From Bacteroidota bacterium (GTDB taxonomy: Bacteria; Bacteroidota; Bacteroidia; UKL13-3): 19,405 bases of DNA. The DNA lies in assembly GCA_947449515.1 (NCBI GenBank), contig CANFSD010000013.1, positions 1-19,405 on the forward strand, written 5' to 3'. Shown piece after piece: positions 1 to 8,200 of the stretch. The first letter of the stretch is position 1, and every line of letters begins with the position of its first letter. The notes below the pieces were generated by a model. The model was not told the DNA's origin and did no database searches. It was given only the letters and a program-made list of their open reading frames with translations. The position numbers were made by a program, and so were the translations under genes.

Positions 1-556
1 CAACTCCCGCATAGAAAAATGAGTCATTAACGTTTAAAACGGCATTTACTTCGTGTCCAAATTTTCTTTGATATATTTTCCCATTATCAAATAATTGCAA
101 CACACCATTTGTTCTTAATAGCGCAAATACATTTGGACTAAAATGCACTAGATCCTTTACACCATTTTTTGAAACCCAAGTAAATTTATATGAATTTAAA
201 TCTAAACGAATACATCCCTCTTTATTAGAAATCAAATACAAATAATTTTTATAGCAGTAAAGCTTATTAATTTCCTTGTCTTTAAAAACAGGATTTTCTG
301 CATTTATAGGAAAATTCACAAAATGTAATCCATCAAATCGAGACAATCCATTATTGGTAGCAATCCATGTATATCCATTTAAATTGGAAATAACATCAAA
401 AACTAGATTTCCGGCAAGGCCATTTTTTTCTGAGTATATTTCATAATTCTTGCCACGCTTTAAAATGGTTTCGAAATTTTGGGCATTAACGGATTTTCCA
501 CTGACAATATCAGATAAGCAAAAAAATAGAACCAAAAATAAATGCGTTTGTTTCAA
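1..556 (-). CDS. Two-component regulator propeller protein, N-terminal part (runs off left edge)
   Basis: An open frame reads leftward from about 556 through position 1, giving roughly 185 residues and no stop. The N-terminus looks like a signal peptide (KQTHLFLVLFFCL, then SVNAQNF). It is followed by a regulator-propeller unit: EKNGLAGNLVFDVISNLNG, then TWIATNNGLSRFDG. Such blades form the periplasmic sensor of Bacteroidota hybrid two-component or LytTR/LuxR-type regulators, and later blades appear to continue (LYLISNKEGCIRLDL, VFALLRTNGVLQLFDNG). The output domain lies outside the window, so kinase versus other type is unknown. No ATG is available: an in-frame TAA lies just upstream, and the best start is TTG at 554-556, which begins the signal peptide. 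TATACTTTG about 15 bases upstream resembles a -7 element with one extra base. The gene is divergent from the 705 operon and need not be related to it. Confidence 0.75.
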   Translation of the reverse strand, partial: MKQTHLFLVLFFCLSDIVSGKSVNAQNFETILKRGKNYEIYSEKNGLAGNLVFDVISNLNGYTWIATNNGLSRFDGLHFVNFPINAENPVFKDKEINKLYCYKNYLYLISNKEGCIRLDLNSYKFTWVSKNGVKDLVHFSPNVFALLRTNGVLQLFDNGKIYQRKFGHEVNAVLNVNDSFFYAGV

Positions 557-676
557 AATATTTTTTATTGCAAAGTATAATTATAATGAGATTTAAACAA
601 TTTTATAGGCAATAAAGGTATTCAAGCAAATAAAATAAATATTAATAGTTTGAACCATTCAATTGGCAAGCAATCG

Positions 677-684
677 TATATTTG
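677..684 (+). promoter_or_regulatory. Candidate Bacteroidota -7 promoter element for the small-protein operon
   Basis: TATATTTG matches the Bacteroidota sigma-70-type -7 consensus TAnnTTTG exactly and ends 20 bases before the ATG at 705. A TTG at 650-652 could be the -33 element, but the 24-base spacing is somewhat long. Chance matches are common in AT-rich DNA; the position supports this one. Confidence 0.4.
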
Positions 685-704
685 TATAATAATTTGCAAA
701 ATCA

Positions 705-905
705 ATGTCGAACAACAAAAGCAATAAATTTATTCCATTCATAATTGGAGCTGCAAGCGCGGCTGTGCTAACATGGTTATTGAGCAGTGAAGATGGCAAA
801 AAAACAATGCAAAAAATGAAGGAGAAAGTAGGAAGTATTCTAGGCGATATTTTACCTAAAAATAACCCAAATTCAAACAACAACAATAGCTCGGCTAATG
901 TCTAA
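705..905 (+). CDS. YtxH-like small protein
   Basis: This 66-residue protein has the YtxH-like layout: a short polar N-terminus, one hydrophobic helix at about residues 10-26 (FIPFIIGAASAAVLTWLLSS), then a charged stretch of SEDGKKTMQKMKEKVG type, and an Asn/Ser-rich tail. YtxH-like proteins are small single-span proteins, often linked to stress in Bacillus; their biochemical role is not established. The start is well placed behind a TAnnTTTG element. The gene overlaps the next one by 8 bases, its last codons containing the ATG at 898, so the two are probably translationally coupled. In Bacteroidota, YtxH and phage-holin-like genes are often adjacent, which supports the call. Confidence 0.7.
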   Translation: MSNNKSNKFIPFIIGAASAAVLTWLLSSEDGKKTMQKMKEKVGSILGDILPKNNPNSNNNNSSANV

Positions 906-1287
906 AGACAAATACAAAGAAAATATGGAAAATTTAAACGAAAACTTCTTCCAATCCTACAAAAATATTTTATTGGAGTATTTAGAAGAAAGAGTAGAAT
1001 TAATGCAATTGACCGTAGTTGAAAAAACAGCAGTATTAACTTCTAAAATTGCTACAAGTATTGTAATTCTTATGTTTTTGCTCTTTTCGTTTTTTTTCGC
1101 GAGCTTGGTTTTGGCCCTTTATTTTGGAGAAATTTACCACAGCAATTTTACTGGTTTTTTAATTGTTGCAGCCATTTATATTGGCTTAAGTTTATTGGTT
1201 ATTTTATTCAAAAATAAATTGGAAAAACCAATTGTCAATTTAGTAATTAAACAATTATTAAAGCAACAACACACTTCCAAGAAATAA
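898..1287 (+). CDS. Holin-superfamily-III-like (Phage_holin_3_6 type) membrane protein
   Basis: The 129-residue protein has an N-terminal amphipathic region (about 1-45; YLEERVELMQLTVVEK) and two strong membrane helices: about 50-75 (TSIVILMFLLFSFFFASLVL) and about 83-105 (GFLIVAAIYIGLSLLVILF). A basic tail (KNKLEKPIVN...KQQHTSKK) follows. This is the layout of the Phage_holin_3_6 / holin superfamily III proteins that are common in bacterial chromosomes; despite the name there is no sign of a prophage here. The ATG overlaps the end of the YtxH-like gene, indicating one transcript. The cellular role is not established; a small integral membrane protein acting with its two neighbours is the safe reading. 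Confidence 0.65.
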   Translation: MSKDKYKENMENLNENFFQSYKNILLEYLEERVELMQLTVVEKTAVLTSKIATSIVILMFLLFSFFFASLVLALYFGEIYHSNFTGFLIVAAIYIGLSLLVILFKNKLEKPIVNLVIKQLLKQQHTSKK

Positions 1288-1320
1288 TCAAATTTTTTAT
1301 TTCAAAATAACACAAGCAAA

Positions 1321-1695
1321 ATGAACACACAAGGAATAAAAAATTTGGATGATTTGTTGGCAAAAAAAGAACATTTACAAAGCCAAATTGAAACAAAAAA
1401 ATCTCAAATGAAAGCAATGAATTCCTATTTTAGCCAAAACAAAATAGGGATCCTTTGGGCACAAATAAATCCATTTAGCGAAAAAACGAATTCAAATTTC
1501 TCTTTCTATTATACACTTTTTGAAAACGCAGTTCTCCCTTTTATTGGCGGCGAGCAAACAAAAAATAACATTAAACAAAGCGCAGGGAAAATAGCCAGTG
1601 TTTTACTCTCAAAACTTGCTATCAAATTACTCAAAAAAATATTCCCAATAAATACTGAAAATTCAACGGAAACCACTTCTGAAAATTTAAGCTAA
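1321..1695 (+). CDS. Hypothetical protein, third gene of YtxH/holin-like operon
   Basis: I do not recognise this 124-residue protein. It starts with a charged, probably coiled-coil segment (about 8-35; LDDLLAKKEHLQSQIETKKS). A middle region contains the short string NKIGILWAQINPF. A moderately hydrophobic, lysine-spaced C-terminal helix follows (about 85-112; SAGKIASVLLSKLAIKLLKK), then a polar Thr/Ser/Glu tail. The last helix looks amphipathic rather than a clean membrane span. No signal peptide is visible. It lies 33 bases after the holin-like gene on the same strand and is probably cotranscribed. The two small membrane-protein neighbours suggest a peripheral membrane partner, which is inference from position only. 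Confidence 0.6.
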   Translation: MNTQGIKNLDDLLAKKEHLQSQIETKKSQMKAMNSYFSQNKIGILWAQINPFSEKTNSNFSFYYTLFENAVLPFIGGEQTKNNIKQSAGKIASVLLSKLAIKLLKKIFPINTENSTETTSENLS

Positions 1696-1737
1696 GTTTT
1701 TATTTAGACCACACTTTTGGTCAAAATCAATCACTAA

Positions 1738-1917
1738 TTATTTTTTGAAAGTGCGACATTCATAAATATTGTGGAAGCCGCTCGTTTTTTGCAGTGTTCA
1801 TTATCCTTTAAACTTTACACTTTGCCCAATTCTGATTTTTATGTGGCAAACTATTTAACTTTCAAAAAAGGTCAAATTCCTTTTGCATACAAGCAAATTG
1901 GCGGCAACCAAGCTTGA
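1738..1917 (+). pseudogene. Possible gene remnant without start codon
   Basis: A 59-codon frame opens after the TAA at 1735-1737 and ends with TGA at 1915-1917. It has no ATG; a GTG occurs at 1771. Its second half reads like real protein (KLYTLPNSDFYVANYL, then KKGQIPFAYKQIGGNQA), with balanced composition and no low-complexity sequence. I do not recognise a family. It may be the tail of a degraded gene or a chance frame. The lack of a start and the short length argue against an active gene. Confidence 0.25.
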
Positions 1918-1959
1918 ACTAATAGACTCCAAAAATTTCATTGGTAAATGGAATAAACC

Positions 1960-1984
1960 CCTTCATAGAAGGAAATTATCCTTC
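1960..1984 (+). repeat. Competing short hairpins (CCTTC / GAAGG / CCTTC)
   Basis: GAAGG at 1968-1972 can pair with CCTTC on its left (1960-1964, 3-base loop). It can also pair with CCTTC on its right (1980-1984), which extends to a 6-bp GAAGGA/TCCTTC stem with a 5-base loop. The two structures exclude each other. No T-run follows, so this is not an evident terminator, and it is far (about 245 bases) from the adhesin start. Confidence 0.3.
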
Positions 1985-2017
1985 CCAGGATGAACCCTTA
2001 ACAAAGCTCAGACAAGG

Positions 2018-2031
2018 TCGGTTCGAACCGA
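2018..2031. repeat. 14-bp perfect palindrome with GGTTCGAACC core
   Basis: TCGGTTCGAACCGA is its own reverse complement. It lies about 200 bases before the adhesin gene. The same 10-bp core, GGTTCGAACC, recurs at 13351-13360 at the end of the last gene of the adhesin locus. It could be an operator for a dimeric regulator or simply chance; it is not followed by a T-run, so it is not a terminator. Confidence 0.4.
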
Positions 2032-2120
2032 AAAAACCTGTATTTCAATTAATTGTATCTTTCTTGTGGCATTTTTTTTGAAAAACGGACCTTAAAACGA
2101 GTTAAAAACGATTTAACAAG

Positions 2121-2129
2121 TTATCCACA
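2121..2129 (+). promoter_or_regulatory. Single consensus DnaA box
   Basis: TTATCCACA matches the strong DnaA-box consensus exactly. I found no cluster of further boxes nearby and no dnaA, dnaN or gidA gene, so this is not evidence for a replication origin. It may be a DnaA-titrating or regulatory site, or chance. Confidence 0.3.
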
Positions 2130-2228
2130 TTTTCATTAACTTGCATGTAGGTTTATGCAGCCATTTCTTTACATTTTTAAAAACTGCGGATACCTTTACA
2201 CACTTGAAATACAAAGCCATACTCTCAC

Positions 2229-5200
2229 ATGAATACAATTACTGATATGGAATATCGACTTTTCAAACAGAAAAAGTTCTTAGCCTTTACCGCATTTGTG
2301 CTGCTATTTTTTGCTGCCATAAATCCAAGTTTTGCGCGAACCCACACTGAAAGAATCGCAAAAAAGAATCCTGGAGTTTCACATTCTGGGCATTGGGTTA
2401 TACCCAATCGTTTAAACCTAATGGCGCCTCCAACGGCCTATTTTGTTGCTTATCCAGACTCTGGCCAAGTAAATGGGTACAATGGAAATGCTAGTTTGTT
2501 AAACATTTATGCAAACGATTCATTCAATAATTTAGCATTAATTGGTTCAGCCACAAAACTTACCATAACCTTGCCAAATGCGCATTTTACCATTGATACG
2601 CTTACAGGTATTTTAGGTGTTTCGGCTGGAACACCAGCGGGAAATTACACCATCAATTATACCATTGAAGATCCTTTGGATGCAAGCAATTATGCAAGCT
2701 CGTTTGCTTTCGTTGAAGTTACGGCTCCAATAATTAGTACCAATTCAGAATCGGCAACAGCAAGCGGATTTACAGGAAACGCAAACCTATTTAATATTTA
2801 CACCAATGATTTAATCAATGGAAATACGGTAACAGCAGGAGCCGTTAATACAAGTATTGTAACAGGTGCCAGTCACCCAGGCATTAGCTTAAACACCAGC
2901 ACAGGTGTGGTAAGTGTTGCAGCATTTACTCCTGCAGCATTGTATACCATAAATTATAAAAACTGTGATACCTTAAATACTACCAATTGTGATACCGCAA
3001 CTGCAAGTATAAACGTAACAGCTCCACTAATTGTTACAAATGCAGATGCCGCTTCTATTAATGGTTACAATGCCAATGCAAGTTTGTTAAATATCTTCGA
3101 CAATGATTCATTAAATGGTGCATTGGTTTCGGCCGCAGCAGTAAAATCAACATTGACCATTGCTCCAAATAATACACATATTACCATAGATACTATTACT
3201 GGTAATGTTGCTGTTAGTGCAGGATTGGCAGCAGGTATCTATACCTTTACCTACCAAATTTGCGATACTTTTAATACTGCAAATTGCAGCAGTACAACAG
3301 TTACAATTACTGCAACAGCGCCAAATATAATTGCCAATAGCGAAAGCGGAAATGCAAATGGTATTTTAGGTAATCCAAACCTTTACAATATTTATACCAA
3401 TGATTTAATTAATGGAAATACGGTAACAGCAGGAGCCGTTACCACAAGTATTGTAACAGGTGCCAGTCACCCAGGCATTAGCTTAAACACAAGTACTGGT
3501 GTGGTAAGTGTTGCAGACTATACACCAGCAGCATTATATACCATAGATTATAAAAACTGTGATACCTTAAATACTACCAATTGTGATACTGCAACTGCAA
3601 GTATCACCGTAACAGCTCCATTAATTGTTGCAAATGCAGATGCTGCTTCTATTAATGGTTACAGTGCAAGTACCAGTTTACTTAATATACTTAACAATGA
3701 TTCATTAAATGGCGCCACTGTTGTTGCTTCGGCACTTAAAACAACTTTACTAGTTGCGCCAAGTAGTTCGCATATCATTGTAGATACAACAACTGGAAAT
3801 GTATCTACTACAGCAGGATTAGCTGCAGGTGTTTATACCATCACCTACCAAATATGTGACACCTTCAATATTGCCAATTGTGCTTCGGCCGTGGCAAGCA
3901 TTACTGCAACAGCACCAGCTATTGTTACAAGCGGCGAAACAGGGACCTGCGCCAGTATTGAAGGAAACAATAATTTATTAAACGTACTAAGTAATGATAG
4001 CATCAATGGTGATGCCGTTAGCCTTGGCTCGGTTATTACCAGTGTTGTAACCGCTGCTAGCCACGCAGGTGTTGCATTAAATATAAGTACAGGTGTTGTG
4101 AGCGTTGCACCTTTAACACCTGCAGGAAATTATACTATTGTATATAAAAATTGTGATACGCTGAATCCTGGAAATTGCGATACCGCTGTTATCTCCGTTA
4201 CAGTTACCCCTCCTAGCATAATTGCTAATGGAGAATCGGCAAGTATCAATGGATATCCAAGTCATGCCAATTTGTTAAATGTATTAAACAACGACAGCTT
4301 TAATAACCAATTAGCAACTGTTGGACCAGTTGTATTAAGTTTAGTAAGCAGCAGTAATCCAAAAATTAGCTTGAACCTAAGCAGTGGAAATATTAGTGTT
4401 GCTTCGGGCTTACATGCAGGAAACTATTCTCTTATTTACCGCATTTGCGATTCATTAAATAGCAGCAATTGTGACACCGCTATTGTTAGCATAGCAGTAA
4501 GCGCACCAGCAATAGTTGCCAATGCAGATTATGTTGCTGTTAATGGTTATAATGGAAGCTTAAACGTATTAAACATCTATGTAAACGACAGTATCAATTC
4601 AATTGTTGCTGCAAGTGGCAGGGTTGCACTAACTGTTCTTTCTTCGCCAAGTGAACCTGGTGTAATTATCAATGCGAGCACAGGTAAAATAAGTGTATTC
4701 CCTTATACTCCAGCCGGTGTTTATTTCTTTGAATACCGCATTTGCGATACATTAAATACCAGCAATTGTGATACCGCATTGGTTACAGTGAATGTATTGG
4801 CTCCTGCTATTATAGCTAATAACGATAATGGTGCTGCCAGTGGATACAACGGAAACAGTAACCTTCTTAATGTATTTGCAAACGATAGTTTAAATAACAA
4901 AGCTACCAATATTACCCAAGTTAATTTAAGCATTATCAATCCTGCTGCGCACCCTGGTGTGGCTTTAAATTTAACGAATGGTATAGTAAGTGTTGCCGTT
5001 GGAACTCCAGCTGGTTTATATACCATTGATTATAAAATTTGTGATACCTTAAATCCTGGAAATTGTGATTCTGCAAGCATCACAGTAAATGTGAGTCAGC
5101 CAGTTATTGTTGCCCATGCAGATAACGGTTCGGCCAATAGCTACAATGGCAATAGTAACTTACTAAATATTTTTGTTAACGATTCTTTAAATGGATCAAT

Positions 5201-8200
5201 AATTACGGCAGGCCGCGTTAACCTTAGCATTTTAGATACGGCAAGTAATGCGGGTATTAATCTAAACCTCACTACTGGAAATGTTAGTGTTGCGGCATAT
5301 ACCCCAGCAGGTTTTTATACCATACGCTACAAAATTTGTGATACCTTAAATGCAGGTAACTGCGATAGTGCCCTAATTAATGTTACCATTACCGCACCTA
5401 TATTAATGGCAAATGCAGATCATGGCAGCGTTAATGGTGCAAATGGCAATGCAAATTTATTAAACATCTTTGGCAACGATAGCATCAACGGTGGCAGCGT
5501 AAATGCCAATGGCATTCTTTGTACGTTAATTAACCCAGCATCAAATGCAGGGATAAGCTTAGATACTGCAACAGGTATTGTTTCTGTAGCACCAAGCACC
5601 ATTGCTGGAAATTACAATTTAATTTATCGTATTTGTGATACTTTAAATACTGGAAATTGCGATACCGCAATGGTTTATATTACAGTTAGCGCTCCAATTA
5701 TAAATGCTAACAACGACAGTATTGCTATCAATGGATTTACTGGTGCTAACAATGTTTTATATGTATTGGCCAATGACAGTTTAAATAACGATACCATTGC
5801 TTTAGGAGCAGCATACCTCAGCGTAAGTCAAAATGCTAGCCATCCAAATATTACTTTAAACACCAGCACAGGATATATTAGCGTTGCACCGTTTACCCCA
5901 GCAGGCGATTACACTATACAATATAAAATTTGCGATACATTAAATGTTTCTAATTGTGATTCTGGTATTGTTGCCATTCATATAACAGCACCACCTATTT
6001 TAGCGGTAAACGATACTGCTTATGTAAATAGCTACGATGGAAACAGCTCAGCGCTGAACATTATTTCAAACGATAGTTTAAACAATGACACTATTGCTAC
6101 AGGAGCTGTTTTAATTAGGTTAATTAACGCAGCAAGCAATGCTGGTATAAGCTTGGATACGGCAACAGGTATTGTTGCGGTAGCGCCATTAACACCAGCC
6201 GGTAATTACAGCCTTGACTATAGTATTACTGACACCTTAAATCCAAACAATATAGATACAGCCACTGCCTATGTATACATTACCGCACCAAGCATTATTG
6301 CAACTACAGATTTAGCCTCTGTTAATAGTTATGATGGCGATACCAGTGTATTAAATGTTTTAGACAATGACAGTATCAATGGCCAGGTAGCTAGTATTGG
6401 TGGTGTTATTTTAAACCTTATTACACCAGCAAGTAATTTAGGCGTAAGTTTAAATGATACCACTGGTATTATTAAAGTTGCACCATTAACACCAGTTGGA
6501 TTATATACTATTACCTACCGCATTTGTGATACTTTAAATACAACAAATTGTGATACTACCACAGATAGTATTACGGTTGTTGGACCACTGGTAATTGCAA
6601 CGAACGATAGCGTGAATGCTAATGGTTACAATACCTATAGCAACCTCATAAATGTACTCGATAACGATAGTATCAATGGAGCGGCAGTAATTGCAGGTGG
6701 CATCAAATTAACTACCCTAAGTCCTGCAAGTGTGGCAGGTATTGTATTAAATGATACAACAGGTATTGTTAAGCTCGATCCAAGAATTGCAGCAGGTATT
6801 TATACCATTGAATACGAAATTTGTGATACCTTAAATCCAGGTAATTGTGATACAGCATACCTTACCATCCAGGTTACCGCACCGCCAATTATTGCTGTAA
6901 ACGATACTGCATTGGTGAATGGTTACAATGGAACAAGTGGCATTTACAATGTATTGCCTAACGACAGCATCAATGGTATTGTGGCCAACTTGAGCAATGT
7001 TAAATTTAAAGTTTACATGGGTTCGGGCCGTCCAGATATTACTTTGGATTCTACTACTGCCTTCCTAACAGTATTGCCAAACACCCCTTCAGGCAACTAT
7101 ACCATTTCTTATATTATTTGTGACACCTTAAATGCAAATAATTGTGATACGGGCATATTGTATATTCAAATAACTCCTCCACCTATTTATGCCAATCCAG
7201 ATGTATTTATTACCAATGGCTACCCAGGTAATTTAAATATTGGTAATGTATTATTGAACGATAGCTTAAACAGCGCCATATTAACTCCTGCCAAAGTATT
7301 TATGTCGGTTGTTACAGGTACTGGAAATGCAAACATCTTATTAAATACCAGCAATGGTCAAATAAGTGTATTCCCTGGAACACCAGCAGGAACATACCAC
7401 ATGGTTTACCGTGTATGCGATACCATCAATCCTACTAGTTGCGACACCGCCTTGGTAACTATTCAGGTATTGGCACCAAGTATTATTGCAACAAATGACT
7501 CTGCTTCAGTTAACGGTGCTATTGGCAATGCCAACTTGTTAAATATTTTTAGCAACGACAGTATTAATGGAATTGTAGCAACATCAAGCAATACAAAACT
7601 TCATATTATTACACCATTTGGAAATGCTGCATTTAGCATAGATACAATATCAGGAAAAGTAAGTGTTGCCAGTCCTATAGCAGCAGGTATTTATACCCTT
7701 AGCTACAGTATTTGCGATACACTTAACCCGGGCAATTGTGATACAGCAAATGTTGTAGTTACCATAACTGCACCTATTATTATTGCCATTGCAGATAGCG
7801 CCAAAGCAAACGGATCAATTGGTGCCGCAAACATTATTAATGTATTGAGCAATGATAGCATCAACGGACAAGTAGCTACAACCAGCAATATTTGGTTTAG
7901 TGTGCTACAAAAATCTGGAAATGCCGGTGTAATCCTCGATTCAATTACAGCTAAGGTAAGTGTATTGGCTGGAACCGCACCTGGTATCTATACCATGCAA
8001 TACCGCATTTGCGATACCTTAAACCCTGGCAATTGTGATACAGCTTGGGTATACATAGAAGTTACTCCAGCCAACTTGTTTACCCAAGCAGATAGTGGAA
8101 GTGTAAACGGTTATAAAGGCATGAGCAATTTAATCAATGTATTGAGTAATGATAGCTTAAATGGTGCAGTAATTACCGCCCCTCAAGTTAAAATAACTGT

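Larger units (their letters stand above)
1696..2228. other. Long intergenic region before the adhesin gene
   Basis: These 533 bases hold no gene that I can support. They contain a weak GACCA/TGGTC hairpin just after the 1321 gene (1707-1722), a protein-like open frame without ATG (1738-1917), two mutually exclusive short hairpins (1960-1984), a 14-bp palindrome (2018-2031) and a perfect DnaA box (2121-2129). Weak 7-of-8 matches to TAnnTTTG occur at 2148-2155 and 2191-2198; one of them may be the adhesin promoter, but neither is convincing. Confidence 0.6.

Noticed and set aside
898..1287. Holin-like gene as a sign of a prophage
   Set aside because: There are no integrase, endolysin, capsid or tail genes around it; holin-3-6-like genes of this type are common in chromosomes.
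1707..1722. GACCA/TGGTC hairpin after the 124-residue gene as a terminator
   Set aside because: The stem is only 5 bp and is followed by AAAATCAA rather than a T-run.
2005..2040. tRNA-like T-arm sequence GGTTCGAACC
   Set aside because: The flanks do not form a 5-bp T-stem with a 7-base loop, and no anticodon arm or acceptor stem can be built from the surrounding bases.
2191..2198. TACCTTTA as the -7 element of the adhesin promoter
   Set aside because: It matches TAnnTTTG at 7 of 8 positions only, and no TTTG is present at the -33 position; too weak to list as a site.
2113..2220. 35-residue minus-strand frame starting with ATG at 2218-2220
   Set aside because: It is short and lysine/cysteine-rich, has no family resemblance or visible promoter, and lies within the likely control region of the adhesin gene.
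4721..5026. Minus-strand open frame of 101 codons inside the adhesin gene; similar minus-strand frames at 5420-5602 and 7703-7888
   Set aside because: They are antisense shadows created by the repeat coding sequence; they recur at the same place in different units and have no signal or family features.
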